The notes under the pieces: model-generated
What the model saw: the letters and a program-made list of their open reading frames with translations, nothing else
The model's database searches: none
Told to the model about the DNA's origin: nothing
From: JAHFUI01 sp041485905
Lineage (GTDB): Bacteria > Acidobacteriota > Vicinamibacteria > Vicinamibacterales > CAVVIG01
Length of the DNA: 54,872 nt
Assembly (NCBI GenBank): GCA_041485905.1
Contig: JBGPKK010000010.1
Location: 1-54,872 of the forward strand
Direction of reading: 5' to 3'
Made by a program: the position numbers and the translations under genes
Shown: in pieces, positions 25,258 through 33,410 of the stretch
How positions within the stretch are numbered: position 1 is the first letter of the stretch
Layout: each line of letters begins with the position of its first letter

Positions 25258-25640
25258 TCATAACCCAGTGCTCGCGGAGTTCGAGGTGTCTCGAGGGTCG
25301 CGACGTTCTTCGGCCTCGACCGCGTCGCCGAGCAGCGTCAATCGCGACTCGAACTTACGCCGGGCCATCCCTTTCGCGAACGCGGACAGCAGGCGCAGGT
25401 GCCTTTCAGTCTGAGGGTTGCCACGACGTCGAGGCGCGTGTGATTGCCGTTCCGCGCCAGGCGATACTCAATTTCAGCCGTGGCGCGCCAGCGGGCGCCT
25501 TCGCGGAACACTCCGTCGCCAAGCTGAGGTGGAGTTTCCGCCAAGTCAGGGCTGCCAACGACGCACGAAGGCAGGATTGGTCATGAACCCGAAAACGCGC
25601 TCCGGGGTCGCGATTTCAACGCGGCTGCCTGGATACGCAC
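25258..25640 (-). pseudogene. Frameshifted SRPBCC (polyketide cyclase/START-like) gene
   Basis: Read on the minus strand, fragments in different frames line up as one small SRPBCC protein: RVEIATPERVFGFMTNPAFVRRWQP, then (one base shift) LAETPPQLGDGVFREGARWR and EIEYRLARNGNHTRLDV, then (second shift) LRLLSAFAKGMARRKFESR down to a TGA at 25258-25260. The pattern, IATPERVF near the start, WQP and a last helix, is that of the family. No usable start fits the first fragment. The likely cause is decay, though assembly or sequencing errors cannot be excluded. It is divergent from the TetR gene, and its start region lies under the TetR operator. Confidence 0.7.
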
Positions 25641-25663
25641 ACTGGCCTCCTTGCAAAAACCTC

Positions 25664-25697
25664 TTGATTTTACTGTAATAATACATTAATGTATAAA
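25664..25697 (+). promoter_or_regulatory. Promoter and palindromic operator of the TetR gene
   Basis: A perfect 14-base palindrome ATACATTAATGTAT lies at 25681-25694 in an AT-rich island. TTGATT at 25664-25669 and TATAAA at 25692-25697 are possible promoter elements, though their spacing (22) is long. A palindrome directly before a TetR gene is the usual site of autorepression. Confidence 0.65.
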
Positions 25698-25714
25698 ATA
25701 CAACAGTGAATATT

Positions 25715-26290
25715 ATGGCTCCAGACAACACTCCCAAGAGCACCAAGCGGGACCGCACGCGCGCGCGCCTGCTCGACGCCGCTGTCGAAATGATTCGGGA
25801 AAAAGGGTTCTATCGGACGACCCTGGAAGGGGTCGCCAGACGCGCCGGGATGACCAGAGGCGCGATCTACGGGAACTTCAAGGACAAAGATGAGCTGTTT
25901 CTCGCCGTCGTCGACACGCGGTGGCGGCCGATCATGCCGATTAAGCACGGCGCCACGCTGAAGGAGCACATGCGCATCGTCGGCGAGGCTGTCGTGGCCG
26001 CCATCCCCGCGCGGCGGGCGCAGGCACTCGGCGCGCTGTCATTTCAGATCTACGCGCTCACGCATGAGGCGATGCGGTCGCGGGTCGCTCAAATGAACGC
26101 CGAGCTCTATCGACGCGGCGCAGAACGCCTCCGACAGCTCTTCCCGCTCGAAAATCTACCGATGCCGCCGGAGCAGTTCGTGCCCGCGCTGCACGCGCTC
26201 ACTGATGGCCTGCTCTTTCTCCGGTTCCTGCAGCCGGAGCTGATGACCGACGAGCTGATCATCGCCGCGTTCGAGGCGTTGGCGGTCTAG
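25715..26290 (+). CDS. TetR/AcrR family transcriptional regulator
   Basis: One-component repressor of 191 residues from ATG 25715 (GTG 25706 would add three). The N-terminal HTH is classic: RARLLDAAVEMIREKGFYRTTLEGVARRAGMTRGAIYGNFKDKDELF. The C-terminal ligand-binding domain (about 60-190) is variable, as always, and the ligand is unknown. The palindrome at 25681-25694 is the likely operator; the divergent target may have been the decayed SRPBCC gene. Its TAG and the stop of the convergent M1 peptidase share the four bases CTAG at 26287-26290. Confidence 0.92.
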   Translation: MAPDNTPKSTKRDRTRARLLDAAVEMIREKGFYRTTLEGVARRAGMTRGAIYGNFKDKDELFLAVVDTRWRPIMPIKHGATLKEHMRIVGEAVVAAIPARRAQALGALSFQIYALTHEAMRSRVAQMNAELYRRGAERLRQLFPLENLPMPPEQFVPALHALTDGLLFLRFLQPELMTDELIIAAFEALAV

Positions 26291-28950
26291 TTCTTCGTAA
26301 TCTCGGCGAGCGTTCCATCGTCTTTGCTGACCTCGACGCCGCGCAGGGTTCCGGTCAGGGCGATGGGCACGTCCACCACGCGTTCGGTGACCGGAACGAT
26401 CACCCGGCCCTCTCGTTTGTCCGCGTACTGCAGCATCACGGTCAGCGGCACGTCGAACACGTCGCCTACTTGTTCGACGTGAATGACGACTCGACCCGGG
26501 GATCCCGGCTCGACGCGATAGCTGAATTTCAAGCGCGGGAGCGTCGAGCCATAGATCCAGCCCTCGAAGAATCGTTCGAGCGATCGTCCCGTTTCCGCTT
26601 CCATGGCGGCACGGAAATCGTCGGTGCCGACCTTGTTGAACCGGGACGTGCGATAGAAGCGCTGGATCCCCCGGAAGAACGGCTCGTCGCCGACGAGACG
26701 ACGGAGCATGTGCAGGACGGCGGCGCTCTTGTTGTAGACCAGCGCACGAAAGACCCGTGAGTCGCCGCGGATGTGGCCGAGACGGTAGCCAAGGTAAATC
26801 GGTCCTTGTCCGGACTGCTGCATCCCCCAGCGGCGGAATTGACGAAGCACGCTCGCGAAGGTGTCGTCACCGCGAAGCCGCTGCGCGTACAACGCGGCGA
26901 AGTACTGCGCGAATCCTTCGCTGAGCCACTGCTCGTGGTAGTTGCGCCAGCCGACCGCCTGTCCCCACCATTGATGCGCCAGCTCGTGCGCGAGAAAAAA
27001 CTCGGGGAAATCCTCGAACGAGGCGGGATCGTTGCGCCAGACGTACGGCGTCGTCGGCAGCGGCTGGTTCAGCGCGACGAAGTATCCGGGACTGTGGCCA
27101 CCAGGCAACTCGCTTTCGACAACAGCGAGCGTGAGGCTCGGATACGGGGAATCGCCGACGATCGATTCGTAGAACTGCACGATGTTGGCGGCGCGGTCCG
27201 TGAGCTCCCGCCCGCGGCGCACTTGTCGCGGATTGGTCTGGGCGACAAGCGTGAAGTTGGCTCGTGACCCGAGCGCGACGGTCACCGGCTCCGAACGCAC
27301 GAAGCGGCTGACCAGAAACGCCAGATAGCGAAGCGGCTCCGACGTGGTGAAGAGATACGCCTTTCGCGCGGGCAACGAATCCTTCGCGGGAATACTGACC
27401 GGAAAGTCCGCGTCGAGCTCGCCGCTGGCGACGCAGTCGAAGGCGGCCGGAACCGTCAGGCGGATGCTTGCCGTCGCGTAGTCGGTGACGGCGGCCTGCG
27501 GATACCAGTAGCTCCGGTTGCTGTACAGGAAACTCCGCTCCGGCTGCAGCGCCAGCGCCGTGGCGTTATCGTCCGGCGTCGGCGGCGGGCGTCCCTGACC
27601 GAGCAGGGCGATGGCTTCCGGATCTTCCCGCTGTGGCTCGAGCGGGCCGGCGTACGCGATGGTGAGGAGCAACTCTTCGTCGCGAAGCACGAACGACGGC
27701 AGGTTGATGATGACGGCGTTCTGGTTGCGGACGTGGACGGCAAAGAGCCGCCCGAACGTGTCGCTGACGACGGATTGCACCGTCAGAGAGTCGGCGAGCC
27801 GCAGCGTGAGCGACGCGATGGCCGGCGCACGCACCTTCAACTGCACCCGCGCGCGGCCCTCTATCCACGGCCGCTCCGGCGAGACGGCGACGTCCAGGTC
27901 GTACCCGAGGACGTCGTACGTCGTGAGCTCGTCCTCGTTGTACGAGCGGCCGTGTCGCGCCAGCGCCTGTCTGGAGGCGTACACGGCGATGTTGCGGTGG
28001 CGTTTGCGATCGAAGAACGACACATCTTCCGGCTCCGAGGTCGACCGCGCATACGTCAACGTGTCGTATCGGGGCGTGTGAATCTCCGCGAGGAAGTCGC
28101 CGTGGACCGGCAGCAGCGACCAGACGTCGCGGCTGAGGTCGGCCATGTCGACTGCGTACGACTTCTGGACGTCGTCCCTGAACAGTTCGTCGGCGCGCTT
28201 GAACTCACGCGGATCGACGAGGCGCGGCGTAAGGCGATCAGCGCTGACGAGCGCCGCCAGATCCGCGGGGTTGACGCGGATGAACGCGGCGTCGAAGCGG
28301 GTCTGCAGCGTTTCGGACCCGCCGAAAATTTTCAACTGTCCCTTTTCGACGTCGGGGGTTGGATGAAACCGCAGCTCGCCGCGTCCCAGCAGCACGAGGC
28401 CGGTCGTGCCCTCGGCGATGTCGGCCACGAACGCAGAGCCTTCGGCGAGCCCGAGCTCGAGATCCTCGACGGCAATCGTCAAATCGCGCGCCGCGAACTG
28501 CCTGGTCGGGTTGAGGACGAGGCGATGCAGGTCCTCGACGAGCGTCAGCCTGCGCTGATCGGCTATCCGCCAGGTGTCATTCCCGCGCTTCACGTCGAGC
28601 CGCCACGTCGAGTTCCGCGCGCGATTGCCGAACTCGGTGAACACATCGATCGAGACGCGGTAGCCGTTTCCCGGCAGAGTGCCCCCCAGCGGCTCGCGAT
28701 CCCGTTCGCGAATCACGACCCGCGTGGCGCCAGGCGCGAGCTCGCTGGCCGCGAAGTCGCGTGCGGCGGCCCGGTCGGCCGTTTCCGACAGCGCGCCCTC
28801 GTACGCCAGTGTGTCGCCCGCCTGCACGATGCGTTCGAGACGCTGCAGCAGCACGCGCACGCCGTCGGCGTCTGCCGCATTCTGGGCGAGCGAGGCTCCG
28901 CTTTCGAGAGTGACGAGGCAAAAGGCAAGAGGCAAGAGGAAACGTTTCAA
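26287..28950 (-). CDS. Secreted M1-family zinc metallopeptidase
   Basis: Exported gluzincin-type aminopeptidase-like enzyme, 887 residues. Sec signal at 1-22 (KRFLLPLAFCLVTLESGASLAQ), a long beta-rich N-terminal region, then the zinc site HELAHQWWG with the third ligand in WLSEGFAQYFA, the M1 spacing. The substrate-clamping GxMEN motif is not present; the matching place reads GGHSPGYF, so exopeptidase specificity is doubtful. A C-terminal ARM-like or beta domain follows. Its ATG overlaps the stop of kbl by four bases. The hydrophobic core of the signal is encoded by four heptamer repeats. Confidence 0.88.
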   Translation of the reverse strand: MKRFLLPLAFCLVTLESGASLAQNAADADGVRVLLQRLERIVQAGDTLAYEGALSETADRAAARDFAASELAPGATRVVIRERDREPLGGTLPGNGYRVSIDVFTEFGNRARNSTWRLDVKRGNDTWRIADQRRLTLVEDLHRLVLNPTRQFAARDLTIAVEDLELGLAEGSAFVADIAEGTTGLVLLGRGELRFHPTPDVEKGQLKIFGGSETLQTRFDAAFIRVNPADLAALVSADRLTPRLVDPREFKRADELFRDDVQKSYAVDMADLSRDVWSLLPVHGDFLAEIHTPRYDTLTYARSTSEPEDVSFFDRKRHRNIAVYASRQALARHGRSYNEDELTTYDVLGYDLDVAVSPERPWIEGRARVQLKVRAPAIASLTLRLADSLTVQSVVSDTFGRLFAVHVRNQNAVIINLPSFVLRDEELLLTIAYAGPLEPQREDPEAIALLGQGRPPPTPDDNATALALQPERSFLYSNRSYWYPQAAVTDYATASIRLTVPAAFDCVASGELDADFPVSIPAKDSLPARKAYLFTTSEPLRYLAFLVSRFVRSEPVTVALGSRANFTLVAQTNPRQVRRGRELTDRAANIVQFYESIVGDSPYPSLTLAVVESELPGGHSPGYFVALNQPLPTTPYVWRNDPASFEDFPEFFLAHELAHQWWGQAVGWRNYHEQWLSEGFAQYFAALYAQRLRGDDTFASVLRQFRRWGMQQSGQGPIYLGYRLGHIRGDSRVFRALVYNKSAAVLHMLRRLVGDEPFFRGIQRFYRTSRFNKVGTDDFRAAMEAETGRSLERFFEGWIYGSTLPRLKFSYRVEPGSPGRVVIHVEQVGDVFDVPLTVMLQYADKREGRVIVPVTERVVDVPIALTGTLRGVEVSKDDGTLAEITKN
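28915..28942. repeat. Four heptamers within the M1 signal-peptide code (unit GAGGCAA)
   Basis: Plus strand units GAGGCAA, AAGGCAA, GAGGCAA and GAGGAAA follow without gaps at 28915-28942. Read on the minus strand they encode the hydrophobic core of the signal peptide. No complementary arm is seen. Confidence 0.7.
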
Positions 28951-30134
28951 CTTTCGATGATCCCCAGCTCGCGGCCGACCTCACCAAAGACGTCGAGCGC
29001 GAACTGCAGGTCCCCTTGTGTGTGCGACGCGGTCACGATGGTCCGCACGCGCGCTTTGCCCTGTGGGACGGTGGGGAAGCCGATGCCCTGCGCGAACACG
29101 CCTTTCGCGAACAGCCGGTCGGACAGCTTCATCGCCAGCGCCCCGTCGCCGACGATGACCGGCGTGATCGGGCTCTCGCTGATGCCGGTGTTGAAGCCGA
29201 GCGACTGCAGGCCGGCTTTGAAGAACCGCGTGTTCTCCCACAAGCGATCGATGAGGTGGGGCTCTTCGAGAAGAACGTCGATCGCAGCGATGCACGCGGC
29301 CGCCACCGCCGGAGGGTGCGACGTCGAAAACAGGAACGGCCGCGCGCGGTGATACAGGAACTCGATGAGCGCGCGGCTCCCGGCGACGTACCCGCCGAGG
29401 ACGCCGACGGCCTTCGACAGTGTGCCGACCTGAATGTCGACCCGTCCGTGCACGCCGAAGTGATCGATCGTGCCGCGCCCGCTGGCGCCGAAGACGCCGC
29501 TCGCATGTGCATCATCGACCATCATGATGCAGCCGAACTCCTCGGCGAGGGCACACAGATCGGGAAGCGGCCCGAGATCGCCGTCCATGCTGAACACGCC
29601 GTCGGTGATGAGGAGCTTGCGCTGCGAGACCGGAAGAGCCCGCAGAATCGCGCGCGCCGCGGCGACGTCTTTATGCGGAAAGACTTTGATGGAGGCGCGA
29701 CTGAGGCGACAGCCGTCGATGATGCTCGCGTGATTCAATTCGTCGGAGATCACGACGTCGTCTTCGGTCAGGACCGCCGACACGGTTCCCGCGTTCGCCG
29801 TGAAGCCGCTCTGGAAGACCACGACCGCTTCGGTCTTCTTGAAGTCGGCAAGCCGCCGCTCGAGCTCCATGTGGATGTCGAGCGTGCCCGCAATGGGCCG
29901 CACCGACCCGGAGCCGACGCCGTAACGGTGGATTGCCTCGAGCGCACGGGCGCGAAGCCTCGGATGCGTCGTGAGACCGAGATAGTTGTTCGACGACAGG
30001 TTCACGACCAGCCGATCGTCGACGGTCGTCTTCGCCTTCTGCTCGTCGGACAGGATGCGGAGATGACGGTGCAGGCCCTGCTCTTTCAGGGCGTCGAGCT
30101 CGACCGACAAATAGCGGAGCGGATCAGCGCGCAT
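28947..30134 (-). CDS. kbl: Glycine C-acetyltransferase / 2-amino-3-ketobutyrate CoA ligase (alpha-oxoamine synthase)
   Basis: PLP enzyme of fold type I that joins glycine and acetyl-CoA, used in threonine breakdown. The 395-residue protein has SNNYLGLTTHPR, YGVGSGSVRPI, the PLP-contacting DDAHASGVFG and the Schiff-base Lys in GTLSKAVGVLGGY. It is close in design to BioF and other alpha-oxoamine synthases; the GSVRPIAGT stretch and length favour Kbl. Without a tdh neighbour the choice of substrate is not proven. Start ATG 30134 abuts a heptamer palindrome. The M1 peptidase follows with a four-base overlap. Confidence 0.85.
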   Translation of the reverse strand: MRADPLRYLSVELDALKEQGLHRHLRILSDEQKAKTTVDDRLVVNLSSNNYLGLTTHPRLRARALEAIHRYGVGSGSVRPIAGTLDIHMELERRLADFKKTEAVVVFQSGFTANAGTVSAVLTEDDVVISDELNHASIIDGCRLSRASIKVFPHKDVAAARAILRALPVSQRKLLITDGVFSMDGDLGPLPDLCALAEEFGCIMMVDDAHASGVFGASGRGTIDHFGVHGRVDIQVGTLSKAVGVLGGYVAGSRALIEFLYHRARPFLFSTSHPPAVAAACIAAIDVLLEEPHLIDRLWENTRFFKAGLQSLGFNTGISESPITPVIVGDGALAMKLSDRLFAKGVFAQGIGFPTVPQGKARVRTIVTASHTQGDLQFALDVFGEVGRELGIIES

Positions 30135-30136
30135 GC

Positions 30137-30228
30137 CAGTCGGCAGTCATCAGTCGACAGTCGTCAGTCGACCGTCGGAACTAGCAAGTATATGACTGAC
30201 GACCGAGGACTGGCGACTCTCGACTACG
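30137..30228. repeat. Heptamer palindrome upstream of kbl (unit CAGTCNN / GACTNNC)
   Basis: Left arm: six units at 30137-30178, the first five of the form CAGTCNN. Right arm: five units at 30194-30228 of the form GACTNNC or GACCGAG. Arms align as inverted copies over about 32 bases with few mismatches. It begins two bases from the kbl start codon. The remaining 144 bases to 30372 show no gene. Confidence 0.9.
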
Positions 30229-30372
30229 GCAGCGAAACGAAAGAGCGCCGTCCACGGAAGGATCGCGGCAACGGTTTCGCCTCAATTCCTAATCCCCACG
30301 TCTTGACACCCAGGTTAGGTGAAGACGCCGTCCAGGCATTGATGCCGGGGAAAAAAGGGGTCGGGAGTCGCT

Positions 30373-32385
30373 TTAGGGTGTGACGACAAACACGCGGTCG
30401 GCGTCGAACGCACCGACCTCGCGAGCGCCACGTGCGCGAATCCAGTCGCTGATGCGGCGGCCCCGATCGCCGGCATAGCTCGCCTCGTGCACGATGATGT
30501 GGGTCGCACGCGTGGAGAGGATCGTGCGCCACGCGGCATCGGGAGCGTCGAGTGCGTCCTTCAACTGCTCGGCCCAGAGCCCGTACTCGTCTGGCGAGCC
30601 GCCGCTGTACCCGTTGACCAGCCGCCGCCAGTGGGACGTCGAGTAGAACATGTACCGCGTCTCGAACGCGACCTCGCCGAACGGTAATTCAATCAACGCG
30701 CTCGAGGGCGGCAACTGCGCCGCGAAACGATAGACGGCGGGAGTCGCAGACCCGACGGCCAGGGTTGCCGGCAGCGGCGCCAGGCCGCTCTGTTTGTATT
30801 CCGTCGAATTCTCGTTGAGCGGCAGCGGGACCGCCCACGACTCGGCGACCACCAAGGCGGTCGCCAGCGTCACGACGGCAAGGCCGCCGCGCCGCCGGAC
30901 GACTGCCGCCGCACCGCATCCGGCCAATCCCGCCAGACCGAGCGCGACGATCATGGCAAACCGTGCGGGGACGCGCAGGCCGTCGAATCCGGGCACGAAG
31001 TCGTGAAACGGGGAGTAGACGTTCCCATCCTCAATCAACTTGCCGCGCGCATAGATCTCCGGTCCGAGCGACATCGCGAACGCGAAGACCGTGATGACCG
31101 TTAGTATCCCCACCGGCGATGAGAGCCAGGCGCGAGCCGTGGCACGCGCGTGCGGGCAAGCGGCGAGTAGCGCGACGGCGAGGGCGGCAACCACGATCGC
31201 GACGCGGTCGAGACTCGTGATTTTGAGGTCCACACCGGCCACGGCGATGTGAAGCGACCAGCCGAAGAGAATGGCGACCAGGACGCCGCACGAGACGATG
31301 AGCGTTGAGGCGAGCGCGCGAGCCGCCAGCGATCTCGCGCGTCCAGACGACTCACGGCGAGCGGTCGCCCACCGGTCAGCGACCGCGAGCGCCGCCAGGA
31401 GCACGATCGTGAAGCCAGGGAAGAGCGACCCTTCAGGTCTCGGCCACGCGCGGATGACGCCGCCCCACAGTCCCATGCGCACATCGGTCGTCAGGTAGCC
31501 GTACACGTCGGCTGCGAATCGACTCGTTTCGGCCAGCGATCGCGCGCTGAACCCGAGCTGCCGAAGCTCGCGGTACGGGATCAGGAAGGGCGCCGTCACG
31601 ACAGCGGCGACCGCGGCGGCCGATGCCACGCGGATCACGACGCTCCGGTCGGTCCACAGCCGTCGCCTGGTCATCTCCCACGCGAGATAAAGGCCGAGCA
31701 CGGGTGTGAAAAACAGCAGGTAGTAACCGCACGACAGATTCTGGGCGATCCATGCGGCTGTCCCACCCACGAGCGGGGTGCGGCGGCGTGTCGCGAAATA
31801 CCGATGGAAGCCGCACATCGCGAAAGGCATCCACATCGACGACAACACCTGGATGTGCGATAGCGTGCCGAACCGGTATGGCGCGAATCCGTAGGCCACG
31901 CCCGCCAGAAATGCGGCGCTCCGGGATCCGGTCAGATCGCGCACCAACAGAAACATGCCGAGCGCGGAGAGGAGGAACGTCAGCAGGAACGCCACGTTGT
32001 AGGCGAGGATCGGATTTTTCGAAATCGCATATACCGGCAGAATCATCACCGCCTGCGCGGTTAGATGTTCCGAGTACGCAAGCGCGAGCGGATGCGGATA
32101 GAAGATGTTGGCGTTCCAGTACTCGCGAAGCGCGCCGAGGTGACCGCTGGCCGCGCCGAGGATGTGCTCGCCGTCCCATGCGAGAATCCAGCAGTTCAGC
32201 AGCGGATCGCCCAGGTCGGCGGGCAGGTGGTGCGCGAGGCTGCCCACGAGCGGCCACGTCAGGACGAGCGTGAGGAGCGCATAGGCCACGGCGGCGACGA
32301 CGGCGTCCCGAGCGGTGCGCGGTGCGACTCGGGCCGCGTGCAGCGCGATGGTGGACTCGCCCGGACGGCCGCTAGAGCGCGGCAT
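30373..32385 (-). CDS. Multi-pass membrane protein, GT-C glycosyltransferase-like
   Basis: A 670-residue protein with about 11 membrane segments in the first ~490 residues and a mostly soluble C-terminal domain. The first extracytoplasmic loop has LPADLGDPLLNCWILAWD and is acidic and Trp-rich, as in GT-C type enzymes that use lipid-linked sugars, and a GYYLLFF patch follows. I do not recognise a defined family with certainty; it is a common acidobacterial hypothetical. It overlaps the AI-2E gene by 14 bases and is last in a three-gene minus-strand operon. It may add sugars to envelope glycans or proteins, but that is inference. Confidence 0.7.
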   Translation of the reverse strand: MPRSSGRPGESTIALHAARVAPRTARDAVVAAVAYALLTLVLTWPLVGSLAHHLPADLGDPLLNCWILAWDGEHILGAASGHLGALREYWNANIFYPHPLALAYSEHLTAQAVMILPVYAISKNPILAYNVAFLLTFLLSALGMFLLVRDLTGSRSAAFLAGVAYGFAPYRFGTLSHIQVLSSMWMPFAMCGFHRYFATRRRTPLVGGTAAWIAQNLSCGYYLLFFTPVLGLYLAWEMTRRRLWTDRSVVIRVASAAAVAAVVTAPFLIPYRELRQLGFSARSLAETSRFAADVYGYLTTDVRMGLWGGVIRAWPRPEGSLFPGFTIVLLAALAVADRWATARRESSGRARSLAARALASTLIVSCGVLVAILFGWSLHIAVAGVDLKITSLDRVAIVVAALAVALLAACPHARATARAWLSSPVGILTVITVFAFAMSLGPEIYARGKLIEDGNVYSPFHDFVPGFDGLRVPARFAMIVALGLAGLAGCGAAAVVRRRGGLAVVTLATALVVAESWAVPLPLNENSTEYKQSGLAPLPATLAVGSATPAVYRFAAQLPPSSALIELPFGEVAFETRYMFYSTSHWRRLVNGYSGGSPDEYGLWAEQLKDALDAPDAAWRTILSTRATHIIVHEASYAGDRGRRISDWIRARGAREVGAFDADRVFVVTP

Positions 32386-33391
32386 CTGCCGTCAGCTCTT
32401 CAACGATGACAGACAGAATCGCCGCGGTCGGGATGGCGAGGATCGCGCCGACCAGCCCCCACAATTCCCCGCCGATCAGCAGCGCGATGACGACCGTGAC
32501 CGGGCTCACGCCCACGCGCCGCTCCATGATTTTCGGCACGAGCACGTTGGCCTCGAGTTGATGCAGCGCGAAAAAGTACGCGCCGACGATCAGCGCGAGC
32601 TTGCCCGACACGCTCACCGCGATCGCCACCGCCGTGACGCCGGCCGCGATGGGCCCGACGATCGGGATGGTTTCGCCGACCGCGGCAATCAGGGCGACGA
32701 CGTAGAAGTACGGCACGCCCAGCAGACCGAGTCCCACGGCGGCGAAGGTGGCCATCACGCCCGCCAGAATGAACTGCGCCCCCAGCCACGCGCTCACCTT
32801 GGTGACGCTCGCGCGCGCGGCCGTGACGAAGTGCGCGCGCGTCCCTTCGGGTACCAACCGCGTGACCGAGTCGAACAGCGATTGCCCTTCGACCAGCAGA
32901 TAAAAGCTCAGGATGAGAATCGTGACGAGACCGAATACGCCGCCGACAACGCTCCAGACCGCGCCAAGCAGGGTGCCGACCGCGTTGCCCCTGCTGCCGG
33001 CCGGCGTGTTCTGCACCGCTTCTTCCAGCGAGACCGGCCGGTTCGCCATGGCGCGGTGGCGAATCAAAAACACCTGAATGTCGCGAAACGCCTTCGGCAG
33101 ACGGTCCCAGAGCTGGCTGGCCTGATCGACGAGCGGTTGCACGACCGCCAAGCCAACAAGCACCAACGCCGTGATGATCCCGAGGTAGACCGCCAGGATA
33201 GCGAGCGTGCGGCGGACGCGTACGCGCTTCTCGCCGCTCGCCCGCCGCGGCCGCTCTGCGACGCGCACCATGGGCGAAAACCCCATCGCGACGATCGCGC
33301 TGACGTAAATCAGCATCAGCGCCGCGCGCGCGGCCCACATCACGCCGACGAGGATGACGACCCCGGCTACCGTGAGCACGGTCCGAACCAT
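32372..33391 (-). CDS. AI-2E family transporter/permease
   Basis: Membrane protein of the AI-2E (PerM/TqsA) superfamily, 339 residues from ATG 33391. About eight membrane segments, with the family marks ETIPIVGPI (loop before the last helices) and GGELWGLVGAILAIPTAAIL. Members export signals, Na+ or other small molecules; function cannot be assigned by sequence. Longer frames up to 33616 are antisense to the aminotransferase gene, so the inner ATG is chosen. It sits between the aminotransferase gene (19 bases upstream) and the membrane protein (overlapping), so the three are co-transcribed. Confidence 0.85.
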   Translation of the reverse strand: MVRTVLTVAGVVILVGVMWAARAALMLIYVSAIVAMGFSPMVRVAERPRRASGEKRVRVRRTLAILAVYLGIITALVLVGLAVVQPLVDQASQLWDRLPKAFRDIQVFLIRHRAMANRPVSLEEAVQNTPAGSRGNAVGTLLGAVWSVVGGVFGLVTILILSFYLLVEGQSLFDSVTRLVPEGTRAHFVTAARASVTKVSAWLGAQFILAGVMATFAAVGLGLLGVPYFYVVALIAAVGETIPIVGPIAAGVTAVAIAVSVSGKLALIVGAYFFALHQLEANVLVPKIMERRVGVSPVTVVIALLIGGELWGLVGAILAIPTAAILSVIVEELTADAAL

Positions 33392-33410
33392 CCGGCGCGT
33401 GAACTCGCGG

